Origin: Apostichopus japonicus
Taxonomy: Eukaryota > Echinodermata > Holothuroidea > Aspidochirotida > Stichopodidae
Assembly: GCF_037975245.1 (NCBI RefSeq)
Contig: NC_092572.1
Location: 25,143,989 to 25,207,988 of the forward strand
Reading direction: 5' to 3'
DNA length: 64,000 nucleotides
A program made the translations under genes and the position numbers. The notes beneath the pieces were generated by a model that had not been told where the DNA came from, ran no database searches, and worked only from the letters and a program-made list of their open reading frames with translations. Below are positions 25,659-36,359 of this stretch, piece after piece. How positions within the stretch are numbered: position 1 is the stretch's first letter; each line of letters starts with the position of its first letter.

Positions 25659-26056
25659 ATGATACTCTGGTTACAAGCAGAATCAAATCACCACTGGTGG
25701 TGCTGCTTAAACTGTAAACGTGACCCACAGTTACTAAGGGAAATGTGGACCTCTATCCTTAAACATATTGAGAATTTTCACTCCTGGTTAGATGGTAGTA
25801 AGCTTCACAGATGTTGTCATCCGCAGCTGCCAGAAGGAGAAGTGGGACTGAAGAGATTCGAAGAAGGGGCTCCTACTTATCTTGCTCTTCATAACGTTGT
25901 CCTGAATAAGACCAACCTAAAGGACTTGGACCACCTGGTGTACTTGTGTCACACGTGAGCTTTTGAGGTTTTCCACGACAGCTAATTGAAGAATTGCCCA
26001 AAGAGGATAGAATCCACACATGCAGGCTAAAATTAGTCTCGCCGTCTTGGATCAGA
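25659..26056 (+). pseudogene. Decayed ORF of a multicopy uncharacterised family
   Basis: An open stretch of 99 codons contains HWWCCLNCKRDPQLLREMW, HCCHP-like cysteines, LKDLDHLVYLCHT and, after stop codons, traces of an EVFH...NCPKRI motif. I recognise this pattern from a high-copy family of uncharacterised proteins in cnidarians, echinoderms and fish, often annotated as P2X7-like and probably transposon-linked. At least three in-frame stops interrupt the right half. It ends abruptly where the LTR-like repeat begins. Confidence 0.55.
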
Positions 26057-27070
26057 TGTTTATTCAGACCTCCTTTAGCATGCAAGGTTCATAAAGTATT
26101 GTGCTTACAATATGCGGCTATTACAGTTATCCTTGCGATACGTTAAACGTTATATGTTCACGCAATTCCTCAACGCGGCGTCAAAACGAAGCGTATAACA
26201 CGGCGCCAAACGCAGCGCCCAACGCAGTGTCCACCGCGATGCTACACGCAGCGTATAACGCAACGTGCAACTTGGCGCCATAATTGATATCAGATTTAAG
26301 GAAATAGTGTTAACTTAATTAACGGTGTCTGCACCGCTGTTAACCGATTTTATTCCCATGAGAAACAACCGGTGGACTAAATTACCATATGTTTGGATCA
26401 TTTAACCTAGCTTCCTTTCTGATACCTGAACAAGGACTAATACACCTTTGTTGCTTATAACGGACTAACTAAATTATATCTATTCACAGCAGAGCACTGA
26501 TCCTCATGAATATTCATACAGGTTTACGCAGTTTATAGCGCAACAAAATAACATGAATACTAACAATCGGTTAAGAACGTTCATCCAAACTAACTGGGGT
26601 TAATCTCCCTTAGTGCAACAATGCATTGTGCTAACAATTCATACGACTTAAAATTGTATTGAATAATATTCTGAGAACTTACAATATCTACGAGCAGTTA
26701 GACACATATTAAAAAACAATATTAAAAACAATTTAGTTGATATAAATGATAAGATAACGTACTGAACGTAGACTTATATCTCATTTTGTATGAGACATGT
26801 TCAAAGAGAGCTACCCTGCAAGTTACCATCAGCTCCTTTTATACTAGCTTGAACAAACAAGCCTAAGTTTACGCGCGCGAGAAATTCTGGAGACCGGAAA
26901 GCTCAACTCTTCCAAGTCAAGTGCATGATTACTTGCGTCATAATAAATAATTTAGTAGGATAACGGGGATTTCTATGCAAAGAATCACAACATTACTCCA
27001 AAGCATAAACAGTTAATACGGAAAAACAAATAGTTTTCAATAAATAAAATACTACGCAAGTTCGGCTACA
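26057..27070 (-). repeat. LTR-like direct repeat, left copy
   Basis: Starts GTTTATTCAGACCTCC and shares many blocks in the same order with 34514-35270, including GAGCACTGATCCT and GACCGGAAAGCTCAACTCTTC-type segments. It lies just beyond the end of the Gypsy pol frame, so it would be the 3' LTR of that - strand element. It carries a local array of ACGCAGCG-like words at 26170-26280. The ends are approximate. Confidence 0.55.
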
Positions 27071-28226
27071 CACCTCCAACCTTATTTCTTAAGGCGTCCT
27101 TGCATATTCTTACTTGAAACAAACTATTAATTTAAACATATTCTTCTCTAACATAAGACTAACACGGCTACCACTCTCGTTATCTGAAAACAATCGCATA
27201 GAACAAGTTAACAAATGCACATACAATAAAAAACATATTTACAAGGTTCTATACACAACCGTTCCAGTTCCAGGCGTTGTTCCTCTGTAATTTTTCAACC
27301 ACGTCCTTGATCCATCCGACTGGTAAAACGGTTGAAGTCACTCTTTTTTCCAACGTACTATCGTCTCCCAGAGCAACTTTAACCTCTCCTATAACGTACA
27401 GGCCCATTCGAGGAGTGTACCGGTTAGACTGTTTGGCCAGTGGGTTGGTAGGAACGTGGGGAGTTTTCTGGCACTTTTTTCCTCCCCGCCGGTGTCATCC
27501 GTGACGTAGGCGGAGGGGGCTGGCGATATTTGCCCTCCCTTTTGTCCTTCCCATCATTTGGTCCACTAAGCTTCTCTTGACCTTCGGAGGTGTCTGACCG
27601 CCGATACTTTGTCGGTTTTTTAGATCTATGTCCTGGTTCTACTTTTTTCGGTCGTAGCGTGCAAGGGTCTTTCGGTTTGGTATTCTCGTAGCGTCGGCTG
27701 GTGTGATGTGTTGTTTCGAATCTCATGTCCGAAGAATATTCACAATACTGGCAAGTGAACTGTTGTCGAGGTTACTCGTGCTTCTCCTTGCATTGGTTTT
27801 TTAAATCGCCCCTCTCTAAGATCTTCCTACCGCAGCACAACAGTAATGAAACTCGACAAAAACAACAGTAATGAAACTCGAAATTATCTTCTCTATTCCC
27901 TACAAAATAAAACATAACTTTGAAATTGTAGAGACTATCTTTATATCCACCTCATGCTCTCGATTTATATCCATAGGGGGGAGCGGGGTCGTTTTCGGTG
28001 TTAGCTTCCAATCTGTCGTGATGCACTGCTTTGGGTCCCATTCATAATGATTTGTTTCCTTGTAGTTTATTGTACTGTCCTCAATCGTCTTCCGAGAGCC
28101 TCGACGTATAAATTAAGCGATCTAAGCATCTCATCAGGTTTTTTTTGTGAGGTAAACCTTTCACGGCAGCATAACTTGTCGCTCTAGAAAAAGCTCTGCA
28201 GAGGAATACCCTGTATTCACATGACA

Positions 28227-28424
28227 TCATAACAAGGGAATACACGAATCCCAGTCCTTTTGACTGTCACTTACTACCGTAGACAGCATTGCCGCCAGCG
28301 TCATATTAAAACTTTCCACCATCTCGTCCAATTGCGGATGAAATGGTGTCGTCCTGGTCTTTTTGACGTTGGAAAACCTGGGACTCAAAATGTCGTTCCG
28401 TTTAAAAGCTAATGCCGATCCCAT
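28227..28424 (-). pseudogene. Gypsy integrase core remnant
   Basis: TRTTPFHPQLDEMVESFNMT matches the conserved end of the integrase core, where a P-H-P-Q followed by V-E-x-F-N is typical. The zinc-binding N-terminal part and the first catalytic acidic residues are not visible in this open stretch. Confidence 0.75.
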
Positions 28425-28870
28425 TGTGTCCAGTAGTTTATCAAAGTGGAACTCTTAGAAGAGACATGTTCCCACGTCTCACTTCGAGTTCTGAAACTGC
28501 TTCTGAAGAACGATAAGTATAACATCTTTATAACAAACCTGTATGTCCCTCCATTCTTTGTTCGTTCTGTTCCGAATCTACGAATCGTCTTCTTCTCTGG
28601 TGAGGTACCTAGTTCAGTTTAGTACCTAATTTTCGCCTCTGAATTTCCGAAATCATTTTCCTCTTACCTTTCCTTTAACGTGTTTAGTCCTGGTGCTGTA
28701 ATATCAGATATTTGTTCATTAACACCAACTTTTTTACTACATTTAACCCTTATGCAGTTCTTACAGGTCTTTATGATAAGCCATCAGCATTTCCATGTTG
28801 TTTTCCGGGTCTACGTTGTATTTCACAGTCATACGTTATAAAAGTCTCCAGTCATCTTGTCACTTGCCCT

Positions 28871-29071
28871 TCAGGATTTCGGAAGTTTGTCAGCCATCTG
28901 AGTGCTATATTGTAAATTCTCAACAAAAATGTTCTCCAAGATGAAAGTGTCATCGTCAACAGGGTGAGCTAACACAGGTGCCGTCGCCAGGACTCGTTTA
29001 AGTTTTTGTAAGGCTCCTTCGCAGTTTTCTGTCCACCTGAAATTTACATCTTTCTCAGTCAACTTATGCAA
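28871..29071 (-). pseudogene. Gypsy RNase H-side remnant
   Basis: HKLTEKDVNFRWTENCEGAL followed by LKRVLATAPVLAHPVDDDTF is the typical segment after the Gypsy reverse transcriptase thumb. It is open for about 50 codons and then loses similarity. Confidence 0.75.
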
Positions 29072-29176
29072 AGGAGAAACGATTGCAGCAAAACCTGGAA
29101 TAAACCTTCAATAATGAGAGTATGAGCCCTACAAAGCTACGAACCTGTTTTTTAGACGATGAAGTTGGCCACTCTG

Positions 29177-29941
29177 TTACAGCGTTTTCTCCTTATCTGT
29201 TAAAATGCCATCTTGGGAGACGATATGACCCAAGTAGGGTTGCCTGGTTCTGAAGCATGTTACACTTCTGGGGAGAACTTTTAGTCCGGCGTCACGTAGT
29301 TTACCCAACGCTTCGGTAAGCCTGAGTACCGTTTTCTCAATATGTCTCCATAGACTATGACGTGCTTCAAGTACAAAAGACACATCTGCCACTATAGCCA
29401 TTTTTACACCTTCTTCATAAATCTCCCAAACGTGGCGGGAGCGTTATAATACCCAGAAGGTAATACTTTGAATTTATTAAAGCTACTTTAGGTCACGAAT
29501 GCCGTCTTCGGTCGGTCTCCTTCTTCGATTTCTACCGTTCAGTACGGATTTGGGGATTACAATATTGCTAAGTGACGGCGTTCAGCTTACGGCTATCTAC
29601 GCAGAATATAGAAGAGCCATCTTTCCTCTTTACCAATACAACCGTAGTAAACCAAGAACTTGATGATGGCTCAATTATGTTTTCACGTAAAAGCCTGTTC
29701 ATTTCCTTTTTTGATCCCGTTTCTGATAAATTGGGAGTCTTCTAACTGCCTGTCAAATAGGTTCCACGTTACTTATGTCTATTTGGTGCTGCGCCAATTT
29801 GGTTCGTCCCAGGTCCTCAGAAGACTTAGCGAACACATTATCATACTCAGTCAGCATCTCCGTTACACGCTCCCGTTGAGCCGTGTTCAGGTTACAGCAA
29901 CTTCTTTTGGCTAGATCTCCCACATGTTCCGCCAGGTTCAT
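29177..29941 (-). pseudogene. Gypsy reverse transcriptase remnant
   Basis: In pieces one sees the palm-entry motif (SSSSWFTTVVLVKRKDGS then CVDSRKLNAV) near 29555-29680, and the thumb-side motif LRDAGLKVL...YLGHIVSQDGI at 29177-29310. The catalytic YxDD is eroded to VADV at the start of the lower fragment. Stops and frameshifts separate the fragments. Confidence 0.78.
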
Positions 29942-30918
29942 TCGCCTTGTTGCTCAGGACGGCCGCCTCGAACCCGAATTTTCCGAAACAGATCTGCAAC
30001 CGCTATTGTATCCGTGTTATCAACAACTATAATAACAGCATGACATGAGCCAACCGTCGTAGCTTTGTAGATAGTTACCGGCATCACATTGGGATTCAAA
30101 ATCTCCAACGGCCCTCTGAAGTGTCCACCAGAATCCTGGTTAATATTATTCCATGACGTTTCAGGAACTCTTCGCTGTACTCCGTTACATACGTTCCTAT
30201 GTATCGTTCCTCTTCTGTAAGCCTCCCTGTCACCACCCGTTCGCTTTCTGGTGGCATCACTACGGTTTCTCAAATGTAATCCTACAACAGCCTTACCTTG
30301 GCGTCTACTTGTCATGTTGCCGCTCACAACCAATGGTTGGCTGCCCCTTCTCAGCGTCTACAGTACAGTTGTATATCAGCAGGAACTAATATCCTAATAA
30401 GCCGTCTGTGTTGATATAAGCCACCCACATTTCGTGTTTTATCTTCACATTACTGATTTCTATTTGAAAATAGCCTCTTCCGTAAAAAAGGGGTCTACTA
30501 TCTGATACGTTCATTTCAAGAGAAGCGTCTGTTAGGGCTGGTCTTCCTTGTTCTGGTCGTTTCCTGTAGACTTCAGGACTTTTCTAAAAGGAAATGCACT
30601 TGGACACCTTCAAGCCTTCTCGTCACTGCCCTATTGACAATGCTCTTCTTTCAACGTAATCTTTGTGGACGTGTCATTGCTGCTCGCCAGTCTCTGCCCT
30701 TCGAGGCTGACTACTGCTCGTTTCCCTGACGTTTATTCTCTCATGTTGAAGTCTGTTTCTTTTTGCGCTCTGTTCAATATTGACTAAAATGACATGTCCC
30801 ACCGCATTTCCAGCCCTTTACGTTGTTCATCTACTTCCTGTATCCACCTGGTCCACTATTTCTACATTTTTGCAGTTGTTACAACTGTTGAGTCAATGTC
30901 TGAAAACCTCTCCCCAGT

Positions 30919-31158
30919 TCAGTCATGAAGGTTTCGCAAGTTCTTTTTATCAGCCAGGCCAAAAGCTTTAAGCTCTACTGCTGTAGTCACGACATCTTCT
31001 GTGCATCTTGGGCGTGATTGGTATACTTTCCATTTGATGCCACAGTCTCCAGGAGTGTATACAAAGAAATATTTATCCAGTTTCTCCTTAATCTCCAATA
31101 ATGCATCAGGATAGGCACGGCTAAGCAAACCTTTCAAGTCGTGCGCAAGTCCAGACAT
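30919..31158 (-). pseudogene. Gag/pol linker remnant of Gypsy element
   Basis: An open frame of 79 codons with GLAHDLKGLLSRAYPDALLE and YTPGDCGIKWKVY. Position and style fit the Gypsy polyprotein upstream of the protease. No zinc knuckle was recognised. Confidence 0.45.
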
Positions 31159-31954
31159 GGTTTCTGTGGGATTCCTGGATCTGTTTGGTTATATTGTCTT
31201 GCATACTTCTATTTGATTTCTTTCCCAAATCGCTGTTCTACAGCATCAACTAGTAATGGAAATTCCTTCTCCTTACTGGCTCTTGATCGGCCAGAACGAT
31301 ATGCGCCGGATCACGCAGACTTGCAGCTACTGATATCTACAGCGTCCGTCCCATCTATTGAGTTCAGCTATGAGCTCGAAATGTACCAAATAATCCTTTG
31401 TTGAACCGTTAAAGGTAGGCGGTTGGGCCCTGAGAGTGGTACCTATCAGCACCTGTGGATATCTTCTGTAAGCACCAGCAAAGCAAATTGGTCTTACCTA
31501 TGTTAGTTTCACCACCGTCACTGTACACGAGGGGCTCTCTTCCGTGTGTTTCTCATCGGCCGGCCGCATGTTGCCGAGAAACGGGTTTCCATTGTTAGAC
31601 GCTGGTGGACCACTGTTTGGCGCATCTTTCCTCGTCGAGTCATCGGTACCCTCTGACAAGTCAAGTTACTTTTCCTTAAAAAGGCTTCCATTCTGGTCCA
31701 CTTTTATTCTTTTTAGTCCAATGTCCATCCTCCTTGTAGCCTTTCGGTTCGATAGGACACCGTCTTGCAGTTTCTCTGTCTCGATACCACTGTGCTGGTT
31801 ACGAGTACATACCCTCCTCTGAACATCCAGACAGACACACATCCGATTGATCTTCTCCCCGTAAAACCCAGCCAATCATATCGCTACTGAGGCTTTCTTA
31901 AAGTGGTTTACCCCAGGCATCTTTTACATGCGTTGGGACGCGCGCCCCCCGGGT

Positions 31955-32115
31955 AAGGAAAAGAGGAGAGAAACAGAGAGAAGAAAAAAGGAAAAGAGAG
32001 GGGGAAAAAGGAGAAAGGATAGAAACCTGAAGGGAAAAGAAAAAGAAGAAAGAGAAAAAGGAGAAAAGGAGGGAACAGAAAAAAACACCAAGACACCGGA
32101 AAGAGAAAAAACAAC
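31955..32115. repeat. Purine-rich tract
   Basis: About 160 bp of almost pure A/G on the + strand with only scattered pyrimidines, rich in GAAAAGGAGAAAG words. It produces spurious Lys/Glu and Phe/Leu open frames on the two strands. Confidence 0.75.
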
Positions 32116-32258
32116 AATAACATAATTACTGCGCTGATCCCTATTATATACTCAGGGTAGCCAGTGACCGATCGAAGATTTCGGAAGGGCGTGCGCCTCA
32201 GCCTACCCCTTACACCGACAACTCCATTTTTGACGTTGCCACTTTTCCTCTCTCACTA

Positions 32259-32260
<2 letters not shown>

Positions 32261-32307
<47 letters not shown>
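32261..32307. repeat. TA microsatellite
   Basis: About 46 bp of alternating TA. Confidence 0.9.
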
Positions 32308-32308
<1 letters not shown>

Positions 32309-32309
32309 T

Positions 32310-34510
32310 AAATATAGTATATCATGACGTTATAACAAAGATGCATATAAATGCGCAATATATTCAAGTCGAAAACGCTATTATAAGCAACTGTACAATT
32401 CGGTTCGGGTGCATGACGCGTGTGTATGGACGCCTACAAAAACTGTAAAATTGTGCTATGAAACCAACTATGGCTGGTCTTGAACTCGACCGAGTCGTCG
32501 TGGAACATGACGCATTTCGGTATTTAACCAGGATATATATGCGAACCGCACTAGACATATGTCCTTCGATGCAACACTGCCATCCAGAGATAAAATCTTA
32601 TGCAACGCGAACTAAATGCTAATTGTTACCCCACACCTAGTACCGTAATTCATACAATGAATCTAAAAATAAATTCCACATGCGATTTGAGCATATTTCC
32701 TGTGAATATCATGTAGTGGATCCAGAGGCGTATCATTGCCGGGGGGCGGACGCACCCATCACTTCACAACTCTACGCCCACCCCTCTCATCGCTTCCCGA
32801 TGAGTTACGAAACTTAATTAAAGGCCTTCGCCGTAGTACCAAGACCTTGACAAAACCGGCAACACACCACTCCACCGATAACAAGTGGTTGTGTATTAGT
32901 GACGTCTAGAGGTTGTGCACTGACCTACATGGAGTGTGACCACTCCCGATTTTGCAAATTCCCCAAGATCATGCCCCGAAAAATCCCAAGAATCCCAAAG
33001 ACACTGTACTGTAAGATCCAGCAATATCTAGCGATATCTATATGGATGAATATCCCAAGATTTTTCCTAAACTGACGGCAAAAAGACAATCGAAGCCTAA
33101 TTCAGTGTGCAATGAACTTAAAACTGTGCGTCTTTCGAAATACCATAAATGCGGGGCAATTGCCAGCAAACTTCGAAAAGTTATTTATTCAGTCTAATTT
33201 CAATTATTCGAATTTGTAAAGCAAACAGCAGAGATCACATCATATCAGTGAACATGAAAATGGCGATCCAGGATGAACAGCCTTCAAACTGTCTATGTGT
33301 GCAGTGTTCGCTTTCGGATATATCTGGTATTTTTCATTTCCTTCAGCGAAGTTTTATAGTAGCCGTTATAAGAGGTTTTAATATTGTACACCAATATATG
33401 GGCGCATATCCTGGCGGGCACAGCGGGACGCGTCCCCACCAACGTTTTCAGTGGTGGGGGCATGATATACCGTGTCCCCACCAATTTGTCTTGACCAAAC
33501 TTTGCCTTTTTAAATTCCCCGGTTGAAATTTCCTGTATTGAACTTTGGCACAGTTTGATCCAGCATTGTGCAAATGACATGCTATAAAAGACGAAAACTA
33601 CTACTATTGACACTGTTATGTGTTCATGGCTTCTCCGCTGAAGTATTACCACATTCAATCATGTGAAACATAATCTATAAAAGAGGCTGATAAATTTCGG
33701 TCAGCAAAACGGACTGAGTGTGAACTAAATAATCGTTAACAACTCACACTGTGTGTTGCCAATTTGAGCTAGCTTCACGTCCAGTTCTCATTTTATTATA
33801 TTTATCAACAGTTGTTAAATATAGGACGGATATCGCATTTGCGGCAGTCTATAATTGTTTTCTTGGATAGGACCCCAGACACATCATAAACAAAAGTTTA
33901 CTTGGATAATTTCCCCATACTAAATTTCTAAGCCATGTGATCTAAAACTTAACGAGGTTTGGGAGAATCATTGGGTCTGGGAAGTGTTATTTCCGGCGAT
34001 CCGGGAGTTATATTTGCCAAAAATTTCTTGTAAGCTACGCGCGAACCAATGGTCACTCTCCGCTTAGATAGTATCAGAGAACAGACATGCGTCACCACCA
34101 TTGTCCAAGACTGATCTGCGCCCATGCAACAATAAATAAACTTTGTCTGAATTTTCGAAATTTCCATGACCAACCATCCTAAACATACTTCCCTCTACTC
34201 GTGCAATTTTGACCGGTCCGTTAGGGGTCGAAGGAAATTTTCTTGTACGCTGCGCGCCAGCCGATGGTGGCGCTCCGCTTAGATAATAGTTCGCGCCCCC
34301 GGGTTAGAAAATCTTGGATAAGCCCCTGTTGTACTGTTTGCCTTCCGCCCAGTTCAAAACAATCAGCACGTGATGCAAATCACGCTGCCACCAATATAAC
34401 GTCACTTCCCTGTATGGTGGGGCTACCTTTAAAGCTGGGGTCGGCGGAAGAGAGTGTCGACAAAAAGATTTACAATGGAGATGATATTCAAGTGCCCGTT
34501 GCATAGTGGT
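32310..34510. other. Repeat-derived non-coding stretch
   Basis: No gene recognised. It contains G/C-rich repeat-like pieces (near 32735-32790 and 33410-33480). A diverged direct repeat of about 45 bp lies at 34022-34070 and 34242-34290, around TTCTTGTA...CTACGCGC and CCGCTTAGATA. It may be the 5' leader of the Gypsy element with nested insertions. Confidence 0.4.
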
Positions 34511-34513
34511 ACC

Positions 34514-35270
34514 GTTTATTCAGACCTCCCTTAGCATACAAAGTCATATTTTGATTAAAATGTACGGCTCTTACAGTTATCGTTGCATTGCGCAAAACGT
34601 TAAATGTTAACACAATCACACAATACCCACAATGCGGCCTCGAAACGCAGCGTACATCGCTGCGCTTAATGACCGTAATGTGGATCATTTAACCTTGTTA
34701 TCTTTCTGATGGTTAAACTAGGACTAATGCACTTTAAAAATTACCGACTGATTGTATCATATCTATGAGAGCAGAGCACTGATCCTTATAAACGTGCATA
34801 CAGATAACGCAATTCAGAGAGCAACTAAGTAACGCTTATAACAGTTCAATAATGTTAACAATCGGTTAATAACGTTAATCCTAGATAACCGCGCATAATC
34901 TCCCTCAGTGCAATAGCTCAGGTCGTGACAATACATACATATCAAATATGTATTAAAAAACCATCCTACACGTTACTAGCAGTTCCGTTTATACTAGCTT
35001 GAATATTGGCCGTAGTTTACGCACGCCAAAATTTACTACTTCAAATACCACCGCCTCTTAGTTGCGGTCACCAGTCTTCCGGAGACCGGAAAGCTCAACT
35101 CTTCGAAGAAAGGCCAGGGACACGATTTTTTACGCTATTAGTTAACGATTTAGGAGGATATTGAGGATTTCGCTGCAAAGATAACCAACACCGCTTCAAG
35201 CTGAAATAGTTATTAGCGTATGAATAGCATTCAAATGTTAAAATTCTACCAAGTTCAGTTACAATATCAT
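34514..35270 (-). repeat. LTR-like direct repeat, right copy
   Basis: Diverged copy of 26057-27070 in the same orientation, shorter by about 250 bp. If both belong to one Gypsy element on the - strand, this is its 5' LTR and the whole element spans about 9.2 kb. No convincing primer-binding site was found beside it. Confidence 0.5.
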
Positions 35271-35533
35271 GCATGACTGTATGTCAGGCGGGAACCTATA
35301 CTCCGTTTTACATAATCTAATTTGGGTATGAAGTCGCACTTAAAATAAATCGGAGGGAATAAAAGCAACACGGAATTAGAACAGGGTGTAGGTAGCAGTA
35401 GACTAAAGGGCTTGATTCACTGCTTCACTGTCGTAAAATAAATTCGGTATAAGTTTTATAATTCTGCGGGAAGATGTAGTCCGAAAGGACTTACGGTTTA
35501 AAGTGAGTCCGGGTGTTATTTAATCATATCTTC

Positions 35534-35573
35534 GGAAATGCATCCCTTATAAGAATATAAGGGATGCATTTCC
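35534..35573. repeat. Perfect 18-bp inverted repeat
   Basis: Arms 35534-35551 (GGAAATGCATCCCTTATA) and 35556-35573 are exact reverse complements with a 4-nt loop. The right half is followed by a tandem copy of about 24 bp (AAATGCATTTCCAATATAG) before the LINE frame starts. Confidence 0.9.
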
Positions 35574-35589
35574 AATATAGTAACCAAAT

Positions 35590-36255
35590 GCATTTCCAAT
35601 ATAGTAACCAAAAGTTTACATACAATCTTAATGGTGTGGAGTTACAGGAGGTCTCTGTTGAAAGAGACCTAGGTATCTACATTGACTTATCTCTGCAACC
35701 CTCTAAACATTGTCTTGAAGCTGCTAAAAGAGGTAATAGGGTTTTAGGTATGATCAAGAGGAACTTCAGTTTTCTGACATCGTAGTTAGGCTTTATAAGC
35801 AGTTGGTTAGGCCTCATCTGGAGTATGCTGTGCAGGCTTGGAACCCTTATTTTGCTAAGGATAAGGAAGTACTTGAAAAGGTCCAGAGGAGGGCTACTAG
35901 GATGATTAGTTCCTTAAAGAGGGTTCCTTATTATAGGCGGTTACAACTGTTGAATCTCACCACACTGGAGCTTAGAATGTTACGTGGGGACTTGATCCAG
36001 GTTTTTAAGATTGTGTATGGTTTCGACAATTTATCCTTTACCGACTTTTTCATGTTTACTAACAGTAGTTGTACTAGAGGTCATTGTCTTAAACTCCAAA
36101 AGTCGCATACTAGGATTAATATTCGGCATAACCCTTTTTCTAATAGGGTTGTGAATGAGTGGAATGGTTTGCCTGAGAAAGTTGTACTCGCAAGTAGTGT
36201 CAATGGGCTTAAGAATGCTTTGGACAAGCACTTTAAGCATTGTAATCGGGTCTGA
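35590..36255 (+). pseudogene. 5'-truncated non-LTR retrotransposon, ORF2 C-terminus
   Basis: The end of a LINE reverse transcriptase ORF: VERDLGIYIDLSLQPSKHC, then VRPHLEYAVQAWNPYF, LEKVQRRATRMI and RVVNEWNGLPEKVV, ending at a TGA at 36253. One frameshift near 35778 splits the frame. The palm motifs are absent because of 5' truncation. The style is that of CR1/L2/Jockey-like elements. Confidence 0.82.
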
Positions 36256-36358
36256 GTGTTTGTGTCTTCAGTTTTTTTTTCTTCTCTCTATAGGGTCCTT
36301 GATAGGGACTTAAGTGTCCCTCCTGATCCTTTTTTCTACTAAACTAAACTAATATTCA
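36256..36358 (+). mobile_element. LINE 3' UTR and tail
   Basis: A T-run, then a hairpin around GGGACTTAAGTGTCCC, then a short ACTAA-type tandem tail (ACTAAACTAAACTAA at about 36339-36353), which fits the 3' end of a CR1/L2-type insertion. Confidence 0.6.
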
Positions 36359-36359
36359 A

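Larger units (their letters stand above)
27250..31900 (-). mobile_element. Broken Ty3/Gypsy retrotransposon coding region
   Basis: Degenerate - strand gag-pol in order. Gag-like sequence lies near 30919-31875, a protease-side region near 29938-30333, and reverse transcriptase about 29200-29940. RNase H follows about 28871-29071 and integrase about 28227-28424, with a pol C-terminal tail about 27250-27726. Frames are broken by many stops and shifts, so the element is not functional by itself. The order and spacing are those of Gypsy elements. Confidence 0.8.

Noticed and set aside
31908-32125. Lys/Glu and Phe/Leu frames over the purine tract
   Set aside because: Composition artefact of a homopurine stretch.
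34488-34513. Primer-binding site for the Gypsy element
   Set aside because: No TGG-initiated match to a tRNA 3' end adjacent to the right LTR-like repeat could be recognised.
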